DNA of 64,000 nt from NCBI RefSeq assembly GCF_023100945.1, contig NZ_CP064689.1:1718001-1782000 (forward strand), written 5' to 3'. This document shows, one piece after another, positions 54,847-63,134 of the stretch. Each line of letters starts with the position of its first letter. Position 1 is the stretch's first letter. The translations under genes were made by a program, and so were the position numbers. The stretch comes from Bradyrhizobium sp. 200. Its GTDB lineage: Bacteria; Pseudomonadota; Alphaproteobacteria; Rhizobiales; Xanthobacteraceae. Below the pieces are notes generated by a model, which was not told the DNA's origin, made no database searches, and saw only the letters and a list, made by a program, of their open reading frames with translations.

Positions 54847-55305
54847 ATGCGCTTCTCCCGACGCACGTTCATCCGGACCGCATGTGCCGCCGTAGCGGCC
54901 ACGGTTTCCACGCCCGCTGCCATCAGGATGGCTTCGGCCCAGACCGCAGGAAAACCCATGACCACAGCTTCAGGCTTGCAGATCATCGACAGCAAGGTCG
55001 GCACCGGCGCCTCGCCGAAACCCGGCCAGACTTGCGTCATGCATTATACCGGATGGCTCTACGAGAACGGCCAGAAGGGCAAGAAGTTCGATTCCTCCGT
55101 CGATCGTAACGAGCCGTTCGAATTTCCGATCGGTCAGCGTCAGGTGATCGCGGGCTGGGACGAGGGCGTGGCCTCCATGAAGGTCGGCGGCAAGCGGACG
55201 CTGATCATTCCGCCCGCGCTCGGTTACGGCGCGCGGGGCGCCGGCGGCCTCATCCCGCCGAACGCGACGTTGATGTTCGACGTCGAATTGCTCGCGGTGA
55301 AGTGA
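54847..55305 (+). CDS. FKBP-type peptidyl-prolyl cis-trans isomerase, exported
   Basis: 152 residues. A twin-arginine leader (SRRTFIRTACAAVAATVS) is followed by a 100-residue FKBP domain: GQTCVMHYTGWLYENGQKG, DSSVDRNEPFEFPIG, RQVIAGWDEGVASMKVGGKR, YGARGAGGLIPPNATLMF. The active-site aromatic residues are kept. It acts as a folding helper in the periplasm. An AGAGG site precedes the ATG, 40 bases after ggt. Confidence 0.92.
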   Translation: MRFSRRTFIRTACAAVAATVSTPAAIRMASAQTAGKPMTTASGLQIIDSKVGTGASPKPGQTCVMHYTGWLYENGQKGKKFDSSVDRNEPFEFPIGQRQVIAGWDEGVASMKVGGKRTLIIPPALGYGARGAGGLIPPNATLMFDVELLAVK

Positions 55306-55329
55306 TCGCGCACTGACAGGGAGCGCATC

Positions 55330-56310
55330 GTGAAGGTCTCGGTCCTCGACGATTACTTCGACACGGTGCGCACCCTCGATTGTTTTCGGAAACTGTCCGG
55401 ACATGACGTCACGATCTGGAACGATCATGTCCAGGACGTCGACGTGCTGGCAGAGCGCCTGCAGGACACCGAGGCGCTGGTCCTGATCCGCGAGCGCACG
55501 CAGATACGCAACGCCCTGCTGGAACGCCTGCCGAAACTGAAGCTGATCAGCCAGCGCAGCGTCTATCCGCATATCGACATCGATACCTGCACCCGGCTCG
55601 GCATCGTCGTGTCGTCGGGCCAGCACGCCGATACGCCGTCCTATGCGACCGCCGAATTCACCTGGGGCCTGATCCTGGCGGCGATGCGCGCCATCCCGCA
55701 GCAGATGGCGGCGCTGAAAGCCGGCAAATGGCAGATCGGCGTCGGCCATACGCTGCGCGGCAAGACGCTCGGCATCTATGGCTACGGGCGGATCGGCGCC
55801 GTTGTCGCCGGTTACGGCAAGGCGTTCGGCATGAACGTGCTGGTATGGGCGCGCGAACCGGCGCTCGCGAAAGCCCGTGCCGACGGCTACGCGACTGCCG
55901 CAAGCAAGGCTGATTTCTTCGAACGATGCGACGTGCTTTCGCTGCACATGCGCCTGGTCGATGCCACGCGCGGTATCGTCAAGGCGGAAGATCTCGCGCG
56001 GATGAAGCCTTCGGCGCTCCTGGTCAACACCAGCCGCGCGCCGCTGATCGAGCCGAACGCGCTGGTTAATGCGCTGCGCGCCGGCAGGCCCGGCATGGCG
56101 GCGGTCGATGTCTATGAAAAGGAGCCGCACCGCGACGTCAACGATCCGCTGCTGACCATGGATAACGTGGTCTGCACGCCGCATCTCGGCTACGTCTCGC
56201 GGGACGAATACGAAATCCAGTTCACGGATATTTTTGACCAGATCCTGGCCCATGCCGCGGGCACGCCGACGAATGTCGTCAATCCGGATGTGATGTCCAG
56301 GCGGCGTTGA
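55330..56310 (+). CDS. D-2-hydroxyacid dehydrogenase (NAD-dependent)
   Basis: 326 residues of the SerA/LdhA superfamily. Nucleotide loop [15 protein letters not shown], substrate Arg in [10 protein letters not shown], Glu in DVYEKEPH, catalytic His in CTPHLGYV. It interconverts a 2-hydroxy and 2-keto acid; related proteins often occur beside catabolic genes. It starts with GTG at 55330 preceded by AGGGAG, 24 bases after the FKBP gene. Confidence 0.88.
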   Translation: MKVSVLDDYFDTVRTLDCFRKLSGHDVTIWNDHVQDVDVLAERLQDTEALVLIRERTQIRNALLERLPKLKLISQRSVYPHIDIDTCTRLGIVVSSGQHADTPSYATAEFTWGLILAAMRAIPQQMAALKAGKWQIGVGHTLRGKTLGIYGYGRIGAVVAGYGKAFGMNVLVWAREPALAKARADGYATAASKADFFERCDVLSLHMRLVDATRGIVKAEDLARMKPSALLVNTSRAPLIEPNALVNALRAGRPGMAAVDVYEKEPHRDVNDPLLTMDNVVCTPHLGYVSRDEYEIQFTDIFDQILAHAAGTPTNVVNPDVMSRRR

Positions 56311-56464
56311 GGCGCGACAGGCGTCAGGGCGTGGATGGGCGAGGGACGAGCCCGGCCATGACGAAAACCGGGGCGCCCATGCGCCGCCGGCTCCCTTAAT
56401 CTTCTGGTTTGCGGGCCCGGTTTTCGATACCGTTCGGACCAACGATATTTCGAGAAGGCGCACA

Positions 56465-56989
56465 ATGACCGGGACGCACGACCACACCCATTCTCACGAT
56501 CACGACCACTCGCACGCCGATACTGAGCGCTGGAAGCATGACGGCGTCCGCGTTATTCCCGGCAATCAGCTTGATCCCAACGTGCCGTCGACTGCGGGCA
56601 TGGACCGCAAGGCCGCGATCAATTTCGCCCGCGTCGGCGCGCAGAAATTATGGGCGGGTACCGTGACGATCCGGCCCGACGCCAAGACCGGCGCGCATCA
56701 TCACGGCCATCTCGAAAGCATCATCTATGTCGTGAAGGGCAAGGCGCGGATGCGCTGGGGCGAGCACCTGCAATTTACCGCGGAAGCCGGTCCCGGCGAT
56801 TTCATCTTCGTGCCGCCCTACGTGCCGCATCAGGAGATCAATGCCAGCCGTGACGAGGTACTGGAATGCGTGCTGGTGCGCAGCGACGGCGAGGCGGTGG
56901 CGATCAACCTCGACATCGAGCCGGTGGAAAAGCCGGAGACCGTGCTGTGGATCGATCCGGTGCACCGCGATCCCGCCGAGAAGAAGTGA
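56465..56989 (+). CDS. Cupin-domain protein with His-rich N-terminus
   Basis: 174 residues. Residues 5-27 hold nine His within HDHTHSHDHDHSH and its surroundings, a likely metal-binding tail. The cupin barrel follows with metal ligands in GAHHHGHLESIIYVVKGKAR and PPYVPHQEINASRDE, and the C-terminus (LWIDPVHRDPAEKK) is family-like. It may be a metal-dependent isomerase or dioxygenase; substrate unknown. It is 43 bases upstream of an enoyl-CoA hydratase gene on the same strand. Confidence 0.8.
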   Translation: MTGTHDHTHSHDHDHSHADTERWKHDGVRVIPGNQLDPNVPSTAGMDRKAAINFARVGAQKLWAGTVTIRPDAKTGAHHHGHLESIIYVVKGKARMRWGEHLQFTAEAGPGDFIFVPPYVPHQEINASRDEVLECVLVRSDGEAVAINLDIEPVEKPETVLWIDPVHRDPAEKK

Positions 56990-57032
56990 CGATTACAACG
57001 CCACCAGCAATTCCATCGTTTGAGGGAATCCC

Positions 57033-57770
57033 ATGACGCTTGTTCGCTACGAGAGCACGGGTCACGTCGCGACGATCACGATGGATCGCAAATCCTCGCA
57101 CAACGCGCTCAACAACACACTGTGTGACGAACTGCGGCAGGCCTGGCAGCGTTTCCACGACAGCGACGATCGCGTAGCGGTACTCGCTTCAGCCGAGGAC
57201 GCGTATTTCTCGGTTGGCGCCGACGTGAAGGATCTCCCCGTCAACATGTGGCACGCCGTGCCGGGATTGGGCGTCGAACTCGACAAGCCGGTGATTGCCG
57301 CGACATCCGGATGGGTGGTCGGCGGCGCCTTCGTGCTGGTGCAGATGGCGGACATGTGCGTGGCGTCGGAGACGACGCGCTTCATCTATCCCGAGGGCAA
57401 GATCGGCACCACCGCCGGCGGCATTTCCTCGGTGATGGCGCGAATGCCGCACAAGATCGCCATGGAGTTTCTCTTGGTCGGCGAGGAGATGTCGGCGGAG
57501 CGCGCCTACCAGATCGGCTTCGTGAACAAGGTCGCGCCGAAGGGACAGCATGTCGCACTCGCCCAGGAGATGGCGGCCAAAATCGCTGCCAACGCGCCGC
57601 TGGTAGTCCGGGCGCTGAAGAAACTCGCCCGCGACGCCATGCCCAAGGGGCCGCTGGAAGGGGTTGCCGAGGTCCGCCGGCTGCTCGATGTCATCCGGGA
57701 CAGTGAAGACCTGAAGGAAGGCGTCAAGGCGTTCGCCGAAAAGCGCAAGCCCGACTTCAAGGGCCAATAG
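57033..57770 (+). CDS. Enoyl-CoA hydratase/isomerase family protein
   Basis: 245 residues, crotonase fold: ATITMDRKSSHNALNNTL, AATSGWVVGGAFVLVQMADM (oxyanion hole), FIYPEGKIGTTAGGISS. Differs from the 47875 hydratase in the active-site loop, so a different CoA substrate is likely. GAGGGAAT precedes the ATG. It may work with the cupin just upstream. Confidence 0.87.
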   Translation: MTLVRYESTGHVATITMDRKSSHNALNNTLCDELRQAWQRFHDSDDRVAVLASAEDAYFSVGADVKDLPVNMWHAVPGLGVELDKPVIAATSGWVVGGAFVLVQMADMCVASETTRFIYPEGKIGTTAGGISSVMARMPHKIAMEFLLVGEEMSAERAYQIGFVNKVAPKGQHVALAQEMAAKIAANAPLVVRALKKLARDAMPKGPLEGVAEVRRLLDVIRDSEDLKEGVKAFAEKRKPDFKGQ

Positions 57771-57902
57771 GACGGCGGTTCCTCCCCGGCAGCCAGTCGG
57801 CACGGGCCTTCTGCTTGCCAAAAAATAATTTGAAAATCGATGTCGGACGCGCCTCCGCGCGTTCGTCCTTGGCTCGAGCCCCTCGAAAAAGGAACCCCGA
57901 TT

Positions 57903-58325
57903 ATGGCCAAAATGATCTTCGTCAACCTGCCGGTCAGCGATCTCGCCCGCTCCACTGCCTTCTATCAGGCGATCGGTGGCGACAAGAACCCGCAATTCTC
58001 CGACGACACGGCGTCCTGCATGGTGTTTTCCGAGAGCATCTACGTAATGCTGCTGACCCACGACAAATATCGCCAGTTCACTTCGAAGAAGATTGCCGAC
58101 GCCAAGGCCACAAGCCAGGTCCTGATCTGCCTTTCCGCCGACGGCCGCGACGCGGTGGACGACATGGTCGCCAAGGCGCAAGGAGCGGGCGGCGGCGCCG
58201 ATCCGGGCCCGAAGCAGGATTATGGCTTCATGTACGGCCGCAGCTTCGAAGATCCCGATGGTCACCACTGGGAAGTAATGTGGATGGATGTAGCTGCAGC
58301 AACCGCTTCGCAGTCCGCTGCCTGA
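57903..58325 (+). CDS. VOC (glyoxalase/dioxygenase fold) family protein
   Basis: 140 residues, two betaalphabetabetabeta modules: FVNLPVSDLARSTAFYQAIG, GRDAVDDMVAKAQGAGGG, and the C-terminal PDGHHWEVMWMD with a metal-type His/Glu. Function unknown; such proteins bind metals and small ligands, some conferring resistance. AAGGAA lies before the ATG at 57903. A second VOC gene follows. Confidence 0.82.
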   Translation: MAKMIFVNLPVSDLARSTAFYQAIGGDKNPQFSDDTASCMVFSESIYVMLLTHDKYRQFTSKKIADAKATSQVLICLSADGRDAVDDMVAKAQGAGGGADPGPKQDYGFMYGRSFEDPDGHHWEVMWMDVAAATASQSAA

Positions 58326-58357
58326 TCGTTGAAACCATCACAATCCGGAGTTCTCCG

Positions 58358-58846
58358 ATGTCCAAGATTTCCCCCTGCCTGTGGTTCAACGGCGAGGCTG
58401 AGGAAGCCGCCAACCTCTACGTTTCACTGCTGCCCGATTCCCGGATAGAGAAAGTCCAGCGCAACCCTATGGATAGTCCCGGCGGAAAGGCCGGCGGCGT
58501 GCTGGTAGTGGAGTTCACGGTAGCCGGCCAGCGCTTCATGGCGCTGAACGGCGGGATGAAGATGGAATACACGCACGCCGTCTCCTTCAAGATCGACTGT
58601 GCCGATCAGGCCGAGGTCGACCGGTTGTGGGATGCGCTGTTGGCAAATGGCGGCGAGGCCGGAAAATGCGGCTGGCTGAAGGATCGCTACGGCGTGTCGT
58701 GGCAGATCGTGCCGACCGCGCTGCCAAAATATCTCGGCGGCGCGGACAAAGCCGGTGCGCAGCGGGCCATGCAGGCCATGATGGGCATGGCCAAGCTCGA
58801 TATCGAGGACCTGAAGCGCGCGTATGAAGGCAAGAGCGCTGCTTAA
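58358..58846 (+). CDS. PhnB/3-demethylubiquinone-methyltransferase-like VOC protein
   Basis: 162 residues of the VOC-family group often annotated as 3-demethylubiquinone-9 3-methyltransferase: ISPCLWFNGEAEEAANLYVS, GQRFMALNGGMKMEYTHAVS, CGWLKDRYGVSWQIVPTALP. There is no SAM-binding fold, so methyltransferase activity is doubtful. Starts at 58358 with a CGGAG site, 32 bases after the first VOC gene; the two probably form an operon. Confidence 0.82.
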   Translation: MSKISPCLWFNGEAEEAANLYVSLLPDSRIEKVQRNPMDSPGGKAGGVLVVEFTVAGQRFMALNGGMKMEYTHAVSFKIDCADQAEVDRLWDALLANGGEAGKCGWLKDRYGVSWQIVPTALPKYLGGADKAGAQRAMQAMMGMAKLDIEDLKRAYEGKSAA

Positions 58847-59246
58847 ATCAGGCGCGGAATTCGTAGGGTGGGTAAAGCCAACGCGTCGCGCGAACGCGCG
58901 CCCGATGACAGGCTCCGCGTGCCCACCATTTGCAAAGACAGTATGCCGAGAGGTGGTGGGCACGGCGCAAAGCGCCTTTGCCCACCCGACAATCCCGTTA
59001 ATACGCGAGCCTCAAACCCACGCCGCCGTGGAGCCCTGGTTGCCGGTGACAGGCACGATCGTGCCGTCGTCGGTCGGTATCGCCCTTTACCCGCTGCCAT
59101 AGCCGCCAGAAATGCGTTCAATGCGATGGACATAAAAATCTGGAGCCGCCACACTCAATTTGGCCGCAGTGTCATCCCGTCCCTGAATCCGTGCCAGATT
59201 GTCCGTGAAGCCATTAGCCCCATCACATTCTGTTCTGTCCGATTCG
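58847..59246. other. Intergenic region after the VOC operon
   Basis: 400 bases holding the nested repeat at 58863-58990 and, beyond it, no recognisable gene. Its right part (59100-59246) should hold the promoter of the mannosyltransferase-like gene; no clear -35/-10 pair was seen. Confidence 0.5.
58863..58990. repeat. Nested inverted repeat, dispersed element
   Basis: Outer arms GTAGGGTGGGTAAAGCC (58863-58879) and GCCTTTGCCCACCC (58974-58987) pair imperfectly; inner arms CGTGCCCACCA (58918-58928) and TGGTGGGCACG (58954-58964) pair perfectly. It resembles the GTAGGGTGGGCAAAG element I remember from Bradyrhizobium intergenic DNA. It follows the VOC operon. Confidence 0.65.
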
Positions 59247-60509
59247 ATGATGCGCACGGGCATCATCGCAGCAGTGCTCTTTGTTCTCGCGCATTTCGCG
59301 ATGCTGATCGGGGTCACCGCGCCAGAGAAATTCTACTTCGACGAGGTGCATTACGTGCCGGCGGCGCGGCAAATGCTCGAGCCGGTGATGCCGCAGCCGA
59401 TGCTCAATCCGATGCATCCGCCGCTTGCAAAGCAGTTCATCGCGCTGTCGATCCATTCGTTAGGTGACGGGCCGCTGGGCTGGCGCTATCCGGGCGTACT
59501 GTTCGGATCGCTCGCCATCGTCGCGGTGTATCTGTGCGGCCTGGCGCTGTTCGCGGCCCAGGGGCCGGCCATCGCGGCGAGCCTGCTCGCATTTTTCAAC
59601 CAGATGCTGTTCGTGCAATCGCGGATCGCGATGCTGGATATCTTTGCGCTCACCTTCAGCCTGTTTGCCATCGCGGCGTTCATGCACGGCTTTCGAAGAC
59701 AGCGGCCGCATTTGTGGTTCGCGCTTGCCGGGACCGGCCTCGGCCTGTCGATCGCCTGCAAATGGAGCGGGCTGTTCGTGCTCGCGGTCTGCATCGTCAT
59801 CGTCGCCGTGATCCGCCTGATGCAAAGCTGGCGCACCCAGTTCGCCGACGCCCGGCCCGACGACTGGTACCGGCCCGATCTTTGGCCCGGCTTCAAGACC
59901 TGGCACTTTGCGGCGTGCTTCTTTCTGATTCCGGCCGCCGTCTATCTTGCGACGTTCATTCCGCTGTACGGATTTTCCATTCCAAATATCCTGGAAGCGC
60001 AGCGGCGGATCTTCAGCGATAACACCACGACCGCGATCGCGGGCCACACCTACATGAGTTCGTGGCCGTCCTGGCCGTTCCTGGTGCGCCCGGTCTGGTA
60101 TCTCTTCGACAAGATCGGCGATGACCGGATCGCCGCCGTCGTCTTTCTCGGCAACCCCTTGATCCTGTGGCCGGCGCTGATTGCGGTCACGGTCTGCCTG
60201 CGCGACTGGATCGTGACGCGGCGGGTGGATGCATTCCTGGTGCTGGCGTTCTATTTCGGTCCCTATCTCGCCTGGGCTCTGCTGCCGCGAACGCTGGGCT
60301 TCATCTATTACTACTTGCCCGCCGCGACCACGGCGAGCTTTGCGCTGGTCTATGCCTTAAGACGCGGCAGCACGCCTGGCTGGCTGCTCTGGGCCTATGT
60401 TGCGATCGGCTTTACAGGCTTCGCCGTAATGTTGCCGATATCGGCCGCGTTCATAGGCACTTCGATGGCGACGTTCAGCCGCCTGATGATCTTCCAGAAC
60501 TGGATTTGA
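59247..60509 (+). CDS. Protein O-mannosyltransferase-like (PMT/GT39-type) membrane glycosyltransferase
   Basis: About 420 residues with 9-11 membrane helices. The first periplasmic loop carries an acidic pair in FYFDEVHYVPAARQML and NPMHPPLAKQFIALS, the pattern of polyprenyl-phosphate-mannose-dependent protein mannosyltransferases. It would transfer a lipid-linked sugar to protein or lipid at the periplasmic face. The start is taken at ATG 59247, which opens the first helix; a TTG at 59199 would add 16 residues. The gene stands alone. Confidence 0.78.
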   Translation: MMRTGIIAAVLFVLAHFAMLIGVTAPEKFYFDEVHYVPAARQMLEPVMPQPMLNPMHPPLAKQFIALSIHSLGDGPLGWRYPGVLFGSLAIVAVYLCGLALFAAQGPAIAASLLAFFNQMLFVQSRIAMLDIFALTFSLFAIAAFMHGFRRQRPHLWFALAGTGLGLSIACKWSGLFVLAVCIVIVAVIRLMQSWRTQFADARPDDWYRPDLWPGFKTWHFAACFFLIPAAVYLATFIPLYGFSIPNILEAQRRIFSDNTTTAIAGHTYMSSWPSWPFLVRPVWYLFDKIGDDRIAAVVFLGNPLILWPALIAVTVCLRDWIVTRRVDAFLVLAFYFGPYLAWALLPRTLGFIYYYLPAATTASFALVYALRRGSTPGWLLWAYVAIGFTGFAVMLPISAAFIGTSMATFSRLMIFQNWI

Positions 60510-60541
60510 GACCACCCGGACGCTTAACGAGTAGTTACCTG

Positions 60542-60555
60542 ACAAGTCGACTTGT
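60542..60555. promoter_or_regulatory. Perfect 14-bp palindrome upstream of the hybrid kinase
   Basis: ACAAGTCGACTTGT, a perfect palindrome 56 bases before the kinase start codon. Candidate operator; the binding protein is unknown. Confidence 0.4.
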
Positions 60556-60610
60556 ACGGGTCATGGCCTCGCCGTAGTCTCTCGAATTCCCGCTCAAAGG
60601 AACGACCGGC

Positions 60611-62242
60611 ATGTGGGCCTTCTTTGAACGTCTGCTCGATTCATCGATGTTCGCACCACACGGAATATGCCTGCTGTGGGAACCGCAGTTGATCTGGCTC
60701 CACGTCGCTTCGGATATCGTCATTGCCTCCGCCTATTTTTCGATTCCCGTGGCGCTGTCGATCTTCGTCTCGAAGCGCCGCGATGTCGATTTCGGATGGG
60801 TGTTCTGGGCGTTCGCGCTGTTCATCATGGCGTGCGGCGTCGGCCACGTGATGTCGATCGTCACGCTTTGGTATCCGATCTACGGCATCGAAGGCCTCGT
60901 CAAGGCGATGACGGCTGCGGCGTCGATCGTGACGGCGGCGATGCTGTGGCCGCTGTTGCCGAAGGTGCTCGCGCTGCCCTCGCCATCGCAGCTTCGTGCG
61001 GCCGAAGTCGCGCTCGCGCAGGAAGGCATGTACCGGCGCGAGGCCGAGGACATGCTTCGGCAGTCGCAGAAGATGGAAGCGATCGGGCAACTGACGGGCG
61101 GCGTGGCGCACGATTTCAACAACCTGCTTACGATCATCAGCGGCAATCTCGAGATTGCCGATCGCTGCTTGCACTCGTGGAGCGACGCCACGCGTGAACG
61201 ATTGACGCGTGTGATCGCCAATGCCGCAAACGGCGCACAGCGCGCGGCGATGTTGACGCAGCGCCTGCTGGCGTTTGCGCGCCGGCAACCGCTCGATCCC
61301 AAACGGACCAGCGTCAATCAGCAAATCGCCGGCATGTCGGATTTTTTCAGGCGGACGCTCGGCGAGACCGTCGATCTCGAAGTCGTCGGCGGCACCGATC
61401 TCTGGCAGGTCGAGGTCGATCCGAGCCAGCTCGAAGCGGCGATTCTCAATCTGGTCGTGAACGCCAAGGACGCCATGAATGCCAAGGATGCCAAAATCTC
61501 GGGCGCGATGGCCAACAGCGGCAGATTGAGGATCGAAACCAGCAACGTTTCCGTCGACGAGGGCTTTCGGCAACAGAACGCGGGCGTGCCGGCGGGGGAA
61601 TATGTATTGATCGCGGTGAGCGATACCGGCTCCGGAATGCCGCGGGAAGTTCAGGAGAAAGCGTTCGATCCGTTTTTTACGACCAAGCAACCGGGGCAGG
61701 GCACCGGCCTCGGATTGAGCCAGGTCTACGGCTTCGTCAAGCAATCCGGCGGCGAGATCAAGATATACAGCGAGGTCGGGCAGGGAACGACAATCAGGAT
61801 CTACCTGCCCCGCGCCGCTGTCGCCCCCGAGATCGCAGGGCAGGGCGAGGCGCCCCTGGTCGGCAGTCTCGGGAGCGAGACCGTCCTGGTGGTCGAGGAC
61901 GAATGCGATGTGAGGTCGTATCTGGTCGAGACGCTGAAGGACCTGAACTACCGGGTTCGCGAGGCGGCGAACGGCGCGGCCGCGCTGGCGTTGTTCGACG
62001 CCAATCCGTTCCGGATCGATCTGCTGCTGACCGACATCGTGATGCCTGGCCTGAACGGCCGCGAACTGGCCGATCAACTGCATCATCGCCAAACCGGCCT
62101 GAGAGTCCTGTTCATGACCGGCTATTCGCGGGATGCGATCGTGCATCAGGGGCGGCTGGATCCCGGGGTGTCGCTGCTGCAGAAGCCCGTCACCCAGGCG
62201 TTGCTGGCATCAAAGATCAGGGAAATTCTCGACAAGGCGTAG
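60611..62242 (+). CDS. Hybrid histidine kinase with ethylene-receptor-like N-terminal domain
   Basis: 543 residues. Three membrane helices (about 26-55, 62-87, 96-120) carry the ethylene-binding-domain pattern of plant ETR1: SDIVIASAYFSIP with D35, FIMACGVGH with C75 and H79 (the copper ligands of ETR1 are in CGATH), then VKAMTAAASIVTAAMLWPLLP. The HisKA site is H167 (GGVAHDFNNLL), followed by an ATPase domain (NLVVNAKDAM, SDTGSGMP, GQGTGLGLSQ) and a receiver with D475 (LLTDIVMPGLNG), E429-D430 and K525. No separate response regulator adjoins. AAAGGAA precedes the ATG. Confidence 0.88.
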   Translation: MWAFFERLLDSSMFAPHGICLLWEPQLIWLHVASDIVIASAYFSIPVALSIFVSKRRDVDFGWVFWAFALFIMACGVGHVMSIVTLWYPIYGIEGLVKAMTAAASIVTAAMLWPLLPKVLALPSPSQLRAAEVALAQEGMYRREAEDMLRQSQKMEAIGQLTGGVAHDFNNLLTIISGNLEIADRCLHSWSDATRERLTRVIANAANGAQRAAMLTQRLLAFARRQPLDPKRTSVNQQIAGMSDFFRRTLGETVDLEVVGGTDLWQVEVDPSQLEAAILNLVVNAKDAMNAKDAKISGAMANSGRLRIETSNVSVDEGFRQQNAGVPAGEYVLIAVSDTGSGMPREVQEKAFDPFFTTKQPGQGTGLGLSQVYGFVKQSGGEIKIYSEVGQGTTIRIYLPRAAVAPEIAGQGEAPLVGSLGSETVLVVEDECDVRSYLVETLKDLNYRVREAANGAAALALFDANPFRIDLLLTDIVMPGLNGRELADQLHHRQTGLRVLFMTGYSRDAIVHQGRLDPGVSLLQKPVTQALLASKIREILDKA

Positions 62243-62296
62243 ATTGTGCGACGGATCGGCGAGCCGTCGTGTCGTGGCGCAATCGCGACAAATGAA

Positions 62297-62326
62297 AATC
62301 CGCCTGCCGCAAGCGGCAGGCGGATT
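62297..62326 (-). terminator. Terminator of the OmpA-family gene
   Basis: Perfect 14-bp inverted repeat (AATCCGCCTGCCGC / GCGGCAGGCGGATT) with a two-base centre. On the minus strand it is followed by TTTTCATTT, 14 bases after the OmpA-family stop. It may also stop the convergent kinase transcript. Confidence 0.85.
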
Positions 62327-62340
62327 GGCTTTCCAAGGCC

Positions 62341-62973
62341 TTACTTTGACGCGGTCTTGGTGTCCATGTTGACGACTTGAACGCGGCGGTTGATCGGGTC
62401 CATCGGCGCATTCGGATCCTTCGGCTTGGTCTTGCCGTAACCAACGGTCACGAGATTGGAACCGGTGATGCCGTACTTCTCGGTCAGGTACTTCTTGATC
62501 GTATCGGCGCGGCGCTCGGAAAGATCCTGGTTATACGCCTCGCCGCCGATCGCGTCGGTATGACCGGCAACCACGAAGGTCGAACCCTTCAGGCTCGTAT
62601 CGGAGAGTGCCTTGCCGAGCTCCTGTACGGCGGTCACCGAATTCTTGCTGATGTCGGCCGAATTGTAGTCGAACTGGATTTCGAGATCGATCTTCGGCTT
62701 GGTCGCGGCGAGTTCCGCAATCTCCTGGCGCTCGCCGAGCGACAGCGACCGCGTCTTGCGGTTGCGCAGTGTGTTGACGAAGCTGGTTTCCTTGGCCTGC
62801 ACGGCGGCGTCCACCGGCTGCTGCGGGCCGGTCGAAAGGCCGCGGGTTACGCCCGGCTTCGGCTTGAGGGCGTCCAGGATTTTGTCGGCCGAGACGGTGT
62901 CGCCGGCGACAGCGAGACCCGCCGTCATCGACAGCGCGGCACTGATAGTCATGATCGAAAGGTAGCGGCTCAT
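62341..62973 (-). CDS. OmpA-family protein (peptidoglycan-binding C-terminal domain)
   Basis: 210 residues. Signal peptide (MSRYLSIMTISAALSMTAGL, cleavage near AVAG), a spacer of about 80 residues (KILDALKPKPGVTRGLSTGP), then an OmpA/MotB domain with LEIQFDYNSADISKNSVTA, VVAGHTDAIGGEAYNQDLSE and RRADTIKKYL. There is no beta-barrel and no lipobox cysteine, so it is a soluble periplasmic or loosely attached peptidoglycan binder. GAGGAT precedes the ATG at 62973. A CRP-like palindrome lies about 90 bases upstream. Confidence 0.9.
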   Translation of the reverse strand: MSRYLSIMTISAALSMTAGLAVAGDTVSADKILDALKPKPGVTRGLSTGPQQPVDAAVQAKETSFVNTLRNRKTRSLSLGERQEIAELAATKPKIDLEIQFDYNSADISKNSVTAVQELGKALSDTSLKGSTFVVAGHTDAIGGEAYNQDLSERRADTIKKYLTEKYGITGSNLVTVGYGKTKPKDPNAPMDPINRRVQVVNMDTKTASK

Positions 62974-63061
62974 TGTCTTAATCCTCACTGTTAACGCCCT
63001 GCAAAGCTGGCGTGCATGACGTTTTGATGCTGGGAGCATAGAATCGGTTCAAGTCGACGAA

Positions 63062-63077
63062 TGTGACCTAGGTCACG
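63062..63077. promoter_or_regulatory. CRP/FNR-type palindrome upstream of the OmpA-family gene
   Basis: TGTGACCTAGGTCACG: TGTGA-N6-TCAC with one mismatch to the CRP consensus; the inner GTGACCTAGGTCAC is perfectly palindromic. It lies 89 bases before the OmpA-family start. Confidence 0.5.
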
Positions 63078-63134
63078 TTGCAAAAGCGACGGGTTCGCTC
63101 TGATGTCCGGTCGGATGCGGACTCCGGCGGTTGA

